This document shows positions 1-8,755 of a stretch of DNA of 64,000 bases, piece after piece; the first letter of the stretch is position 1; each line of letters opens with the position of its first letter. The stretch lies in contig JBMNHK010000010.1 of NCBI GenBank assembly GCA_050950345.1, forward strand, positions 1-64,000, given 5' to 3'. The notes under the pieces are model-generated. The model was not told the DNA's origin, did not search any database, and saw nothing but the letters and a program-made list of their open reading frames with translations. The stretch comes from Pelotomaculum_C sp050950345 (GTDB lineage Bacteria > Bacillota > Desulfotomaculia > Desulfotomaculales > Pelotomaculaceae). A program made the position numbers and the translations under genes.

Positions 1-1
1 G

Positions 2-445
2 CAGATTGACACAGTCACTGGCACTGTGGAGGAAATCGGACTGCGCACCTGCAAGATCCGGCAGTGGACTGGAGAACTTAACGTTATTCCTAACGGTGAG
101 ATCAGCAGGGTCAAAAATTACACTCGCGGACCAATGCTTGCAAAGATCACGATTGGTATCACCTATGAGGCAGACATCGATCATGCCATTAGTGTATTGC
201 AGGAGGTAAGTGAAAAAGCCTACCGGGAAATCGACGACATCATTGATGTGCCCAGTGTCCTGGGGGTTAGTGAGTTAGCCGTCACCTCTGTAAATATTCT
301 GATTATCGCTACTACCCAGGCGGGCAAGCAATGGGCTGTAGAAAGAGAACTGCGCAAGCGCTTTAAGAATGCATTGGAGCAAGCCGGTATTGAGATGCCC
401 TTTGCCAGGCAGCTTGTTTACCCTTTAAGTCAAGACGGAAAATAA
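2..445 (+). CDS. MscS-family mechanosensitive ion channel, C-terminal part
   Basis: The gene enters from the left edge, so only the last 147 residues are present. The visible part matches the MscS beta-domain and C-terminal cytoplasmic region: a GTVEEIGLRT stretch followed by a 'G..NVIPNGEI' motif and an N-Y-T-R-G-P turn, as in MscS/YnaI-type small-conductance channels. These inner-membrane channels open under hypo-osmotic tension and release solutes. The pore helices lie outside the window. The gene ends in front of a strong hairpin shared with the convergent MATE gene. Family assignment is good; the exact subfamily cannot be told from this fragment. Confidence 0.85.
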   Translation, partial: QIDTVTGTVEEIGLRTCKIRQWTGELNVIPNGEISRVKNYTRGPMLAKITIGITYEADIDHAISVLQEVSEKAYREIDDIIDVPSVLGVSELAVTSVNILIIATTQAGKQWAVERELRKRFKNALEQAGIEMPFARQLVYPLSQDGK

Positions 446-482
446 GGGCTGACCGGAAATTGTTTTCGGCCAGCCCCTTATT
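441..482. terminator. Bidirectional intrinsic terminator between mscS and the MATE gene
   Basis: Arms AATAAGGGCTGACCG and CGGCCAGCCCCTTATT pair with one bulge and one mismatch around a short loop. The A/T-rich ends supply a T tract in both directions, which fits two convergent genes. Confidence 0.75.
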
Positions 483-508
483 AAGATAATAAGCATCAGA
501 ATCACAGG

Positions 509-1894
509 TTAAACATGTTGTTTAAACGAAACTGTTTTGGCTTGTTTGTTAGCAAGGTTCTTAATTTCTATGTAAATCACGGTCGCCGTAAGCAATACAG
601 ATAAAGCGTCTGAAATTGGCGCTGACATCCAGATACCATTGATGCCCCAATAATTAGGCAGAATTAAGAGCATCGGGATAAACAGCAAAACCTGTCTGGA
701 CAAGCCGAGTATAGTAGATTGAATGGGTTTACCCACCGCTTGAAAGTAGTTGGAACATATGATTTGAAATCCGACCACAAGAAATAGGGCAAAGTATATC
801 CTTATTGCCTGGGTGGTTATTTCAATCAGGAATGTATCCTTGCTAAACAAACTGACAATTTGGGTTGGCCAGGTATAGATAACTGCATAACCCAGCAAGG
901 CGATACAGGAGCCGGCGATTACCGCTAATTTCAGCGTCTCTATAACCCGGCTATATAGTTTGGCTCCATAATTAAAGCCAATGATTGGTTGTGCCCCCTG
1001 GCTTAGCCCAACTATCGGCATGAACATCATGGCCGCTATGCTCATAATGATTCCGATGGCGGATAGAGCCAGATCGCCACCATAGAATAATAGACTTTTA
1101 TTGAGAATAGTTTGCTGAACACAGTTAGCAAGCATCATGGCAAAAGGAGCAAAGCCAATTGCCATGATGCTAAAAACGATAGGCATGCTTAGCTTCATGT
1201 TTTTTAGCCTGATTTTCACTATGCTCCGCCCAGTCCAATAATAGCTAAACACCCAGAGCGCTGAGACAAATTGGGCTGAAATAGTGGCCAAAGCGGAACC
1301 TTTGATCCCCAGGCCCAGTTTAAAAATAAATATATAGTTCAAAACAACGTTGATCAGAGCTCCAATGATCTGAGTCAGCATAGCCAATCTGGGGTTGCCT
1401 TCCGCCCGGATAAAGTTGTTCACCCCCATGCTTGTAGCACCAAAGGCTGAGCCTAACATAACTATGTGTACAAAGTCCCGGGCATAAGGCAAAACCTCAT
1501 TGCTGGCCCCAAAAAAGATCAGAATCGGGTCGCTGAAGATGAGATACATGATCGTTAATAGCACTGGCAATAAAACTAGCAATACAATGGCATTGCCCAC
1601 TACTTTTTCCGCTTCTTCATGTTTTTCCTGGCCTAAACGTATCGATATTAATGATGTTGCGCCAATTCCGATCAACATAGATATGCCCATCAGGATGGTC
1701 ATGATGGGGAAGGCAACAGTAGTAGCGGCAATACCTATTGATCCGACGCCATGCCCCACAAATATCCTGTCAACCGTATGATAAAGAGCATTAACCACCG
1801 TCCCCACAATGGCAGGTATGGAGAATTTTAAAAGCAGCCGTCCTATATTCTGATCACCCATGGGCGAGTTACTGTGTGTTGTAGAAGTTGTCAT
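509..1894 (-). CDS. MATE-family multidrug/Na+ antiporter (MepA/NorM-like)
   Basis: 461-residue polytopic membrane protein of normal MATE length with about twelve hydrophobic segments. The N-terminus (IGRLLLKFSIPAIVG, then ALYHTVDRIFVG) is the typical first-helix region of MATE exporters, and the two halves resemble each other as expected. Such proteins export cationic drugs or metabolites in exchange for Na+ or H+. An AAGGAG ribosome binding site precedes the ATG. The gene lies 9 nt downstream of a marR gene on the same strand, the classic arrangement of a drug pump under its own MarR repressor. The substrate cannot be predicted. Confidence 0.92.
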   Translation of the reverse strand: MTTSTTHSNSPMGDQNIGRLLLKFSIPAIVGTVVNALYHTVDRIFVGHGVGSIGIAATTVAFPIMTILMGISMLIGIGATSLISIRLGQEKHEEAEKVVGNAIVLLVLLPVLLTIMYLIFSDPILIFFGASNEVLPYARDFVHIVMLGSAFGATSMGVNNFIRAEGNPRLAMLTQIIGALINVVLNYIFIFKLGLGIKGSALATISAQFVSALWVFSYYWTGRSIVKIRLKNMKLSMPIVFSIMAIGFAPFAMMLANCVQQTILNKSLLFYGGDLALSAIGIIMSIAAMMFMPIVGLSQGAQPIIGFNYGAKLYSRVIETLKLAVIAGSCIALLGYAVIYTWPTQIVSLFSKDTFLIEITTQAIRIYFALFLVVGFQIICSNYFQAVGKPIQSTILGLSRQVLLFIPMLLILPNYWGINGIWMSAPISDALSVLLTATVIYIEIKNLANKQAKTVSFKQHV

Positions 1895-1903
1895 GCTTGC
1901 TCC

Positions 1904-2350
1904 TTATAATTTTCTCATGAAATCAACAGCACAGCGCATGCTGGCTAAAAATTGTTCAAGCTCCTCTTCTTCAACGCCCTCCAAAAAAACACCCGCGGTA
2001 CGGGCGTGGCTGTACATAACTTTATTTAATTCGTCTCGACCGTGAGCACTTAATGCTATTAACAGCTTTCTTCTGTCTTTGGGGGTAGAAGATCGGTTAA
2101 CCAGGCCCATTTCTTCTAATTGGTCGATTAAGGTGGTGAGACTGCCTCTTTCAATGCCCAGCATTTTACTGATTTCAGTGGGGATTAGGGACTCATAGAG
2201 ATATAGAATACTGAGGATCTTAACGTGGTTCTTTTTGATCCTCGGGTTTTCGGCGTAGTGCCGGCGAAACCGGGAGAAGAACTTTTCGTAGAACAACGCG
2301 TTAAAAGTAAACATTAAACTATGTAATTCTTTTGCCTTTGCAAGTTTCAT
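1904..2350 (-). CDS. MarR-family transcriptional regulator
   Basis: 148 residues, typical MarR length. The central winged helix-turn-helix is clear (PTEISKMLGIERGSLTTLID followed by LEEMGLVNRSSTPKDRRK, the conserved wing with the D-R-R signature). MarR dimers bind palindromic operators and are released by small ligands. It is co-transcribed with, and probably controls, the MATE exporter 9 nt downstream. A good promoter and an imperfect palindrome lie just upstream, consistent with autoregulation. The ligand is unknown. Confidence 0.92.
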   Translation of the reverse strand: MKLAKAKELHSLMFTFNALFYEKFFSRFRRHYAENPRIKKNHVKILSILYLYESLIPTEISKMLGIERGSLTTLIDQLEEMGLVNRSSTPKDRRKLLIALSAHGRDELNKVMYSHARTAGVFLEGVEEEELEQFLASMRCAVDFMRKL

Positions 2351-2371
2351 CTTACCACCCTGATATAATTC

Positions 2372-2385
2372 GTTGGAAATCTAAC
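2372..2385 (-). promoter_or_regulatory. Candidate MarR operator in the marR leader
   Basis: GTTGGAAATCTAAC is an imperfect palindrome (GTT-n-G-n4-C-n-AAC) between the marR promoter and its start codon, where autorepression would act. Inferred from position and symmetry only. Confidence 0.35.
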
Positions 2386-2402
2386 AATAAGAATACCGAT
2401 AT

Positions 2403-2431
2403 AATTTACCATGTAAAATAGCTTTCGTCAA
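2403..2431 (-). promoter_or_regulatory. Sigma-A type promoter of the marR-MATE operon
   Basis: On the minus strand, TTGACG, a 17-nt spacer, then TAAATT, about 50 nt upstream of the marR start. Confidence 0.6.
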
Positions 2432-2504
2432 GCTCCGGGCAGCTAAGGAAAATAACTGATGATGGGTTAGTTTTCAATCACATATATCAAGAATTATTGG
2501 ATAA

Positions 2505-2545
2505 TTTGACGAATTATTAGAGGATTCCGTGAATATTTGACGAAT
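2505..2545 (+). repeat. Direct repeats TTTGACGAAT upstream of degV
   Basis: Two exact copies of the decamer TTTGACGAAT begin at 2505 and 2536, 31 bp apart (about three helical turns). A third TTGACGAA lies on the other strand at 2424-2431 within the marR promoter. They may be -35 elements or a shared regulator site in the intergenic region of the divergent marR and degV genes. Confidence 0.45.
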
Positions 2546-2642
2546 ATGCCATATTATGAGATAGAATAATTCAACTGCAATTAAAACCAAACAAACTTGA
2601 CGTCTCAAAGCATGTCCAAAATACAAAAAAGGGATTGGAGTA

Positions 2643-3536
2643 ATGGACAAAAAGATTTGTCAAATAGTAGATTCTTCAGGTTGTCTCCCCAGGGAGATAA
2701 TCAAACAATACCAAATAAGCGAAGTGCCATTTTACTTCACCTTCAATCAAGAAAACTACTACCGTGAGAATGTTAGCTGCGAATCAAATGATTTCTATCA
2801 ACACATGGTAGAGTATCCTGAGGAAGTTCCCAAAACAGCTGCTCCTAACATTGAGGATTGGCTGGCCACTTTTGAGGAACGTTATGCCGGGGGCGCAAGG
2901 GAATTCATTGTTACGACCATTTCTTCCCTGCTATCTTCCAGCTACCAGAATGCAATGGCTGCCAAGAAGATTTTTAAAGAGAGACATAACGATATCCGCA
3001 TGAGAGTAGTTAGCTCCAATACCTGTGCATGTGGTCAAGCAGCCTTGGAAATCGGGATCGCTAAAATGCTTGATAGCAACAAGGATTATAAAGATCTAAT
3101 TGAAGTGATACATAAGATGGTGTCTAGAATAAGCACTCTCTTTGTGGTTAACAGTTTGAAGTATATGAAGGCTGGCGGAAGAATTGGCGGAGCTACTGCG
3201 TTTCTGGGGAAATTAATCAACATTAAGCCATTATGTGAGTTTATTGATGGCACAGTGCATCCCATAAAAGCTATACGTGGTAGAAATAACTCGCTTAAAG
3301 CGATGGTGGAAGCAACACTGGCCAGAATCAGTGATCTCAATAAAACGATCATCATTATCCAAAATGCTCAATGCCAGGAAGATGCGAACTTTATTGTTAA
3401 TTATATCAAAGATAAAGTGAATTATACGGGAAAAATATTTAATAGCAGTTTAGGAATTATCGTAGGAGCACATTCGGGTCCAGGTACGATAGGCATTGGT
3501 TTTTTAGAATATCCTGATCTTTTTGCTGATAACTAA
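2643..3536 (+). CDS. DegV-family fatty-acid-binding protein
   Basis: 297 residues, close to the usual 280-290 of DegV/FakB proteins. The N-terminal IVDSSGCLP matches the DegV D-S-S signature, TTISSLLSSSYQNA is the conserved Ser/Thr-rich lipid-headgroup region, and KYMKAGGRIGG is the characteristic second-domain motif. DegV (FakB) proteins hold a fatty acid so that FakA can phosphorylate it for phospholipid synthesis. No fakA is nearby, so the partner must be elsewhere. Transcribed alone, divergent from marR, and closed by a terminator. Confidence 0.9.
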   Translation: MDKKICQIVDSSGCLPREIIKQYQISEVPFYFTFNQENYYRENVSCESNDFYQHMVEYPEEVPKTAAPNIEDWLATFEERYAGGAREFIVTTISSLLSSSYQNAMAAKKIFKERHNDIRMRVVSSNTCACGQAALEIGIAKMLDSNKDYKDLIEVIHKMVSRISTLFVVNSLKYMKAGGRIGGATAFLGKLINIKPLCEFIDGTVHPIKAIRGRNNSLKAMVEATLARISDLNKTIIIIQNAQCQEDANFIVNYIKDKVNYTGKIFNSSLGIIVGAHSGPGTIGIGFLEYPDLFADN

Positions 3537-3594
3537 TTCTATTGGCTGATGTTTTTTGGGGGACATGGTAGATAACAGCCAATTAGATTAATAA

Positions 3595-3629
3595 AACAAG
3601 GTGCTGTATACTGCACACCTTGTTTTTTG
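3595..3629. terminator. Intrinsic terminator between degV and comM
   Basis: AACAAGGTG and CACCTTGTT form a 9-bp stem with a loop of about 12 nt, followed by a T run. The A-rich 5' flank makes it usable from the comM side too. Confidence 0.75.
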
Positions 3630-3649
3630 CCGGTTAAGGAGGTTTTATT

Positions 3650-5197
3650 TTATCTTAAAGACCGGTATTGCAGAGATTCTGCTACGTGGCTTTCTGTTAT
3701 CGGATCACTACCGGCCAGGTCGGCAATAGTCCTTGAAACCTTAACAATGCGGTCGTAAGCCCGTCCGGTCAGGTTTAGGCTGTTGAAGGCGCTTTTTAGC
3801 AACGCTTTGGCGTCCCTGGTGAGTTGGCAGTACAACCTGACTTCCTGCGGTCCCATACCGGCGTTACAGGTAACGGTATTGGAACTATGTGTGTGCCTGC
3901 CGTTCTTGCCTTCGGCAAATCTTTGGCGCTGAATCGCCCGTGCCTGTTCCACGCGTTGCTTGACTTCCCTCGAGCTCTCAGCCCGGCTTTGCCGGCTAAT
4001 ATCTTCATAGGGCAGCCTTGGTACCTCAATGTGCAGATCAATCCGGTCCATGAGCGGACCTGAGAGCCTTGAGTAATAACGTTTTATTTGCAGAGGTGTG
4101 CAAGTGCATTCCCGGAGCCGGTCCCCGAAATAACCACAGGGGCAGGGGTTTAGCGCTCCCACCAGCATCAACCTGGCCGGATAGGTCAGGGAAGCATTGA
4201 TTCTGGTGATGGTAACAACACCATCCTCCAGCGGCTGTCGCAGAGCTTCCAGGGTGTCTTTATGAAATTCCGGCATCTCATCTAGAAATAAAACACCATT
4301 ATGGGCAAGTGAGACCTCCCCCGGTTTGGGAATCCTACCCCCGCCGATAACGCTTACCAGTGAGGCGGAATGGTGTGGTGAGCGGAAAGGACGACTGGTT
4401 ACGAGGGGGCGTCCCGGCGACAATTGCCCGGCAAGACTATGGATTTTTGTCACATCAATGGATTCCTCAAAGGTCATGTCCGGTAATATCCCCGGCAGAC
4501 TACGGGCTAGCATCGTTTTCCCCGAGCCAGGGCTCCCGAACATGATAATGTTATGTCCGCCGGCTGCGGCTATTTCCAAACACCTTTTGGCTGCTTGCTG
4601 TCCTTTGATGTCGGCAAAATCAAAAGCCGGTTCCGGTAGTTGGTCTTGCAGGGCATCCAGATCCAACCGGTAGGGGGTAATTTCGCGCTCATCTTTCAAG
4701 AAAGATACCAGTTCATTCAGGGAAACAGCAGGAAATACCTCAACTCCATCTACCAGCGCCGCTTCCTGAGCATTGTCCATGGGGACAACTACTTGCTGTA
4801 AAGCAGCTTCTTTTGCTGCCAGCACATTAGGGAGAATACCGGTTACGCTGCGCAAGGCACCGTTCAGGGACAGTTCTCCCAGAAATATATATTGCCGGCA
4901 GCGTTCGGCAGGCAACTGATTTGTCGCGGCCAGGATTCCCACAGCTATAGGCAGATCATAAACAGGTCCTTCTTTTTTGAGATCCGCCGGAGCCAGGTTG
5001 ACAGTAATTCTTTTAACCGGAAACTCCAGCCCGGAGTTCTTTATCGCCGTACGGACGCGATCCTTGGCTTCGCGGACCGAGGCGTCAGGCAAACCAACAA
5101 TATCAAAGCTGGGCAGGCCTTTCGATACATCCACCTCGACTTCCACTATTTGACCGTCCAGGCCATATAAAGCTGTGCTTTTGACAATAGCAAGCAT
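3650..5197 (-). CDS. comM: YifB/ComM-family Mg-chelatase-like AAA+ ATPase
   Basis: 515 residues, the normal ComM/YifB length. The N-terminal domain (KSTALYGLDG to LAPADLKKEGPVYDLP) is the Lon-protease-like fold of this family. It is followed by an AAA+ module with Walker A GSPGSGKTMLAR and Walker B LFLDEMPEF, and a C-terminal region with the Cys motif CPCGYFGD...C-T-C. In naturally competent bacteria ComM is a hexameric helicase that extends branch migration during DNA uptake; its role in non-competent Firmicutes is unclear. Start chosen at the ATG at 5197, six bases after a GGAGG, rather than the TTG five codons upstream, which lies before that site. Confidence 0.93.
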   Translation of the reverse strand: MLAIVKSTALYGLDGQIVEVEVDVSKGLPSFDIVGLPDASVREAKDRVRTAIKNSGLEFPVKRITVNLAPADLKKEGPVYDLPIAVGILAATNQLPAERCRQYIFLGELSLNGALRSVTGILPNVLAAKEAALQQVVVPMDNAQEAALVDGVEVFPAVSLNELVSFLKDEREITPYRLDLDALQDQLPEPAFDFADIKGQQAAKRCLEIAAAGGHNIIMFGSPGSGKTMLARSLPGILPDMTFEESIDVTKIHSLAGQLSPGRPLVTSRPFRSPHHSASLVSVIGGGRIPKPGEVSLAHNGVLFLDEMPEFHKDTLEALRQPLEDGVVTITRINASLTYPARLMLVGALNPCPCGYFGDRLRECTCTPLQIKRYYSRLSGPLMDRIDLHIEVPRLPYEDISRQSRAESSREVKQRVEQARAIQRQRFAEGKNGRHTHSSNTVTCNAGMGPQEVRLYCQLTRDAKALLKSAFNSLNLTGRAYDRIVKVSRTIADLAGSDPITESHVAESLQYRSLR

Positions 5198-5413
5198 GTC
5201 TGCCTCCGGCAATAAATATACTAAATCAATTATTCTATTAATAAGTTTGCTAAACCTGCAATATATGACAAATAAAAGTAAGCCATTCCAGGAGAAAACT
5301 TATAAGAAAATGTATACTTCGCTTCCAGGATCTTTTATAATGCTTATTAAGTGTAAATGCCCTGTACTTAATGTATTGTGTATTCACTAACAGCCTTAAG
5401 GAGGTAAATTAAT

Positions 5414-6454
5414 ATGGCGACTGAATTGATGAAAGATATCTTCAGGTTGGAAGTCCCGCTACCGAGGAGTCCACTTAAACTGTTAAACTCATATTTGATC
5501 AGGGGCGAAGAACGCAATTTGCTTATTGATACAGGGTTCAACCGTCCGGAATGTGAGGAAGCCCTCATGTCGGAACTAGCTTCGCTGGAAGTAGATTTTA
5601 ATAAAACAGATATATTTATCACCCACCTGCATGCTGATCACAGCGGTCTTCTCTGTAAAATCAAAACTGACAACAATACCGCCTATGCTCACAAGTTAGA
5701 CGCAGCGATAATAAACCGTTTGGGAGACCCCGCATATTGGGATTATCTGGTGGATGAGTTTGTGAAAACCGGTCTCAGGATGTCATCGGAACTCGCCATA
5801 GAAACCCATCCCGGCTGGTTGTACAAGCCAACTGAGACTGTGGATTTTACCCATGTGGAAGAAGGCGATAAGATTCAGGTCGGCAGATATACCTTCACCT
5901 GTATTTATACACCCGGCCACTCACCTGGTCATATGTGCCTGTATGAAGAAAATGAAAAGATATTATTTGCAGGAGACATGATCCTGGGAGATATTACGCC
6001 AAACCTTTGTATAGAACTTTATCTGGAATATCCCCTGACAGACTATTTGGAGAGTCTGGATAAAGTGGAAAAGCTCGATATCAAACATATATTTGTGGGT
6101 CACAGAAGTATGCTCAAAGATGTTTACGGCAGAATTGAGGACCTCAGAAAACACCATGAAGCGCGCTGCCAGGAAGCGCTGATGGTTCTTGAAGGGGGCC
6201 CGCTGGATGCCTGGGAAGCTGCTGCAAAAATGACCTGGGATATCCGGGCAAAAGACTGGAATGCATTTCCACCTTCCCAGAAATGGTTTGCCACAGGTGA
6301 AGCACAGGCACACCTGCTATATTTGTGGCAAAAAGGCAAGGTGCGCCGCAAGTATCGTGATGACGGAGTAAACTATTTTGAGCTGGAAGATGGCATTCCT
6401 ATTGAGCGTGAACTTATTAGCGCCTGGAGAAAAGAGTTCAAACACCAAAAGTAA
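5414..6454 (+). CDS. MBL-fold metallo-hydrolase
   Basis: 346 residues. The metal-binding motif THLHADHSG (His71, His73, Asp75, His76) is intact, followed by the downstream ligands in YTPGHSPGHMCLY and FAGDMILGD. The last 120 residues form a helical, probably winged-helix tail found in a subgroup of these hydrolases. An AAGGAGG site precedes the ATG. It resembles the second MBL protein encoded at 19837 (GHS.GH.CLY and GD.IL..ITPN shared), so the two are paralogues. The substrate is unknown; hydroxyacyl-thioester or nucleotide-type substrates are typical of the superfamily. Confidence 0.88.
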   Translation: MATELMKDIFRLEVPLPRSPLKLLNSYLIRGEERNLLIDTGFNRPECEEALMSELASLEVDFNKTDIFITHLHADHSGLLCKIKTDNNTAYAHKLDAAIINRLGDPAYWDYLVDEFVKTGLRMSSELAIETHPGWLYKPTETVDFTHVEEGDKIQVGRYTFTCIYTPGHSPGHMCLYEENEKILFAGDMILGDITPNLCIELYLEYPLTDYLESLDKVEKLDIKHIFVGHRSMLKDVYGRIEDLRKHHEARCQEALMVLEGGPLDAWEAAAKMTWDIRAKDWNAFPPSQKWFATGEAQAHLLYLWQKGKVRRKYRDDGVNYFELEDGIPIERELISAWRKEFKHQK

Positions 6455-6954
6455 CAGCAAAACAGCTGCTAAATTACCGGCTAAATCACAATGCGCTTTT
6501 CTAAACCACAAATAAACAAATAATGTGAGTTATCAACCGACTTATCCACGGGCTGTCAATAAATACCTATTACTGGAAAACATCGTCAGCATATATGACG
6601 CTTCTTCACATGCAGATCTATTAGCGATATGGGCCATCTTTCTTAGCTGGTCCATTTCTATTTCATTAGATGAATGGGCTATTCGTACTTATTAAACAGC
6701 AACAGGGTTATTAATTGCTCTAATATGCAGGCGGGCCGGTTTATTGTCCTTATTAGTAAATTAAGTTACAATAAATTTTATTAACTCACCTTGCATAGAA
6801 AGCTGGATATCGATAATACCTTTGCAATAAAAGTCAGCATGCTACCCCATTAAATATATTATTACCGGCGTATAAACAACTCAGAGGGAACGTTGTTCCT
6901 GTATCTACTAAATCCATCGGAGAGAGGTGAGCACCGGTAGACGAAGGGGTGTGA
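6455..6954. other. Intergenic region upstream of sigI
   Basis: Five hundred bases without a convincing gene. It is AT-rich. One DnaA-box-like TTATCCACG lies at 6542-6550. A small hairpin GGAAC-GTT-GTTCC is at 6887-6899. It ends in a purine-rich leader in front of sigI. No standard RNA gene or riboswitch was recognised. Confidence 0.4.
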
Positions 6955-7713
6955 GTGTTGTTTCCTGAGCAGGATACTGAACAAGCTATAATAAAAATAA
7001 AGAATGGAGACCAGCTGGCCAGGGAAGATTTTTTAGTCAGCTGTCGCCCATTTGTCTTTAAAGCGGCTTGCCGCATTTCCAAGCGGATTTTAGAGTGGGG
7101 ACGAGACGATGAGTTGTCGGTGGCCTTTATCGCTTTCAATGAAGCAATTGATCGTTACCGGGTAGAATCCGGTATGCCCTTTCTGGCATTCGCCAGGATG
7201 GTCATCAATAGCAGACTAATCGACCATTACAGAAGGGAAAGCAGGATTACGCAAGGAAGCATTGCCTTGCCGGTAGGTGGTGAGGTTGCCAATGGACTGG
7301 AGCATGCTAAGTCCTGGGAAGTGTACTGGGAAGAAAAAGCAGCAGGTGAAAGGGAAGAAGAGATAAAAGAATTCACCCTGCAATTGGCGGATTATGGTAT
7401 TTCCTTTGCTGATCTGGTAAAATGCTCACCGCGGCACCGTGATACTCGTCAAATGCTGATGCGGGCAGCATGGGTGTTGGTGGAAAAGGAAAATCTTTAT
7501 GCGGAGTTGCGGCACAAGAAAAAGTTACCCCTGGCAGAGCTTGAAAAAAACACCGGTATCCGGCGCAAGAATTTAGAGCGGGGGAGAAAATATATCATAG
7601 CAATGGCCTTGTTAATCAGCAAACGGGAAGAATTTACCTATCTAAGCTCATATTTGAAAATACCTTCGGAATTTAGAGGGATTGATAATGAATGCACGCG
7701 GGATGGTTGTTGA
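6955..7713 (+). CDS. sigI: RNA polymerase sigma factor SigI
   Basis: 252 residues, in the SigI range. The region-2-like segment is visible: AREDFLVSCRPFVFKAACRISKR, then W-GRDDELSVAFIAFNEAIDRY, and FLAFARMVINSRLIDHYRRESR, which are the hallmarks of the sigma-70-like SigI family. SigI factors respond to heat or, in cellulolytic clostridia, to extracellular polysaccharide sensed by their paired anti-sigma factor. The downstream rsgI overlaps by 26 nt, so the two are translationally coupled. Start at GTG 6955 with AAGGGG five bases upstream. Confidence 0.9.
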   Translation: MLFPEQDTEQAIIKIKNGDQLAREDFLVSCRPFVFKAACRISKRILEWGRDDELSVAFIAFNEAIDRYRVESGMPFLAFARMVINSRLIDHYRRESRITQGSIALPVGGEVANGLEHAKSWEVYWEEKAAGEREEEIKEFTLQLADYGISFADLVKCSPRHRDTRQMLMRAAWVLVEKENLYAELRHKKKLPLAELEKNTGIRRKNLERGRKYIIAMALLISKREEFTYLSSYLKIPSEFRGIDNECTRDGC

Positions 7714-8716
7714 AGTAAACCATAAGACCTGTATAGTGCTGACCCCGGATGGCGAATTTCGTGAAGTAGCTTTGACGGAAGGACAATGCCTCCGTTTAGG
7801 TCAGGAGATACAGTTGCCAGAGCGTAAAAGTCTACCGTATCTTAAACAGCTTATCGCTGCTGCTGCCATATTTATAGTTATGTTTACCGGCTTATTGTAT
7901 TATGGTGATGTGCCGACAGCAGCTGCTTATTTGACCATTGATATCAACCCTAGTATAGAGTTGGCTGTATCAGACGCGGGTAAGGTCATATCAGCCAGGG
8001 CTATCGATGATGACGGGGAAAAAATTCTCAACAAGCTCAGATTAAATGGCCTTGAGCTGCGTGAGGCAGTGAAATTGGTTATTGCACAAGCTGTAAAGGA
8101 TACTTATATACAAGGGTCAAGCAATAACGTGATTATGGCAACCCTTACCGTTGACCCGGGTGCTGAGCCCCTGGTTGAGTTAAATACTGTTTATGAAGCG
8201 ATCAGGAGCCAGGTGGATTCCAGTGGTATGGATTCTGATATTATCGTAGAACCGGTTGAGCCCCAATTGCGCCAGGAAGCAACCTCCTCCGGTATATCCA
8301 CCGGCAGGTATCTGCTCCTTAATAAATCAAAACGTAATGGAGTTCAAATCAATTTAGATGATGTTACCACTATGAGCCTTGGCAAGTTGGAAAAAGAAAA
8401 GAAAATGGACTTGGTAGAACTGATCGCTGGAGAGAACGGCAAAAAAGTAAAAGATGACAACAATAAGAATGAGAAAGACAAGAAAGATAAACGTGGTATC
8501 TATGTGCGACAGAAAAATACAGGTAAGGATAAAGACCAGGATAAGGCGAAAAAAAACGTGGAGAGGAAGAATGTAAAAGACAAAAGCTATAATAACAAAA
8601 ATGATAACAATAACGGTAATAATGTTAATAATAGTAATAATGTTAATGATAGTAATAACCGCGGCGCAGCTGTAAATAAATACCGTGGTGCACAGCGCAG
8701 TGCGCAGCATAAATAA
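7688..8716 (+). CDS. rsgI: RsgI-like membrane anti-sigma factor
   Basis: 342 residues. Residues 1-45 form the cytoplasmic RsgI N-terminal domain that binds SigI. One transmembrane helix follows at about 54-72 (LIAAAAIFIVMFTGLLYY), then the conserved extracellular segment beginning AAAYLTIDINPSIELAV. The last 90 residues are a Lys/Asn/Asp-rich low-complexity tail with no recognisable carbohydrate-binding or protease module. Start set at the ATG at 7688, seven bases after AGAGGG, not the TTG two codons earlier. It overlaps sigI by 26 nt. The tail may be a flexible spacer reaching into the cell wall; what it senses is unknown. Confidence 0.88.
   Translation: MNARGMVVEVNHKTCIVLTPDGEFREVALTEGQCLRLGQEIQLPERKSLPYLKQLIAAAAIFIVMFTGLLYYGDVPTAAAYLTIDINPSIELAVSDAGKVISARAIDDDGEKILNKLRLNGLELREAVKLVIAQAVKDTYIQGSSNNVIMATLTVDPGAEPLVELNTVYEAIRSQVDSSGMDSDIIVEPVEPQLRQEATSSGISTGRYLLLNKSKRNGVQINLDDVTTMSLGKLEKEKKMDLVELIAGENGKKVKDDNNKNEKDKKDKRGIYVRQKNTGKDKDQDKAKKNVERKNVKDKSYNNKNDNNNGNNVNNSNNVNDSNNRGAAVNKYRGAQRSAQHK
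8591..8660 (+). repeat. AAT/AAC-rich low-complexity tract in rsgI
   Basis: Imperfect trinucleotide-like repetition (AAT AAC, AAT AAT GTT AAT AAT AGT) encodes the Asn-rich tail of RsgI. Such tracts can vary in length by replication slippage. Confidence 0.6.
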
Positions 8717-8731
8717 TTTGTTTTATCTGCC

Positions 8732-8754
8732 AAGGACCTGGTTAACGGGTCCTT
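8732..8754. terminator. Hairpin between rsgI and the convergent UPF0756 gene
   Basis: AAGGACC and GGTCCTT pair over a 9-nt loop. The following T tract is weak, so this is a probable but not strong terminator. Confidence 0.5.
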
Positions 8755-8755
8755 C

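Noticed and set aside
6530..6550. DnaA-box-like TTATCAACC and TTATCCACG, considered as a replication origin or regulatory site
   Set aside because: Only one good box and one poor one, with no AT-rich unwinding element, dnaA or dnaN nearby.
6844..6872. ACCCC ... CGTA pair upstream of sigI, considered as an autoregulatory SigI promoter
   Set aside because: Motifs are individually right but the 20-nt spacing seems too long for SigI promoters as I recall them, so it was not listed as a feature.
8354..8710. Minus-strand 118-codon frame rich in Ile/Val opposite the rsgI tail
   Set aside because: It is the antisense shadow of the Asn/Lys-rich repeat and has no ribosome binding site.
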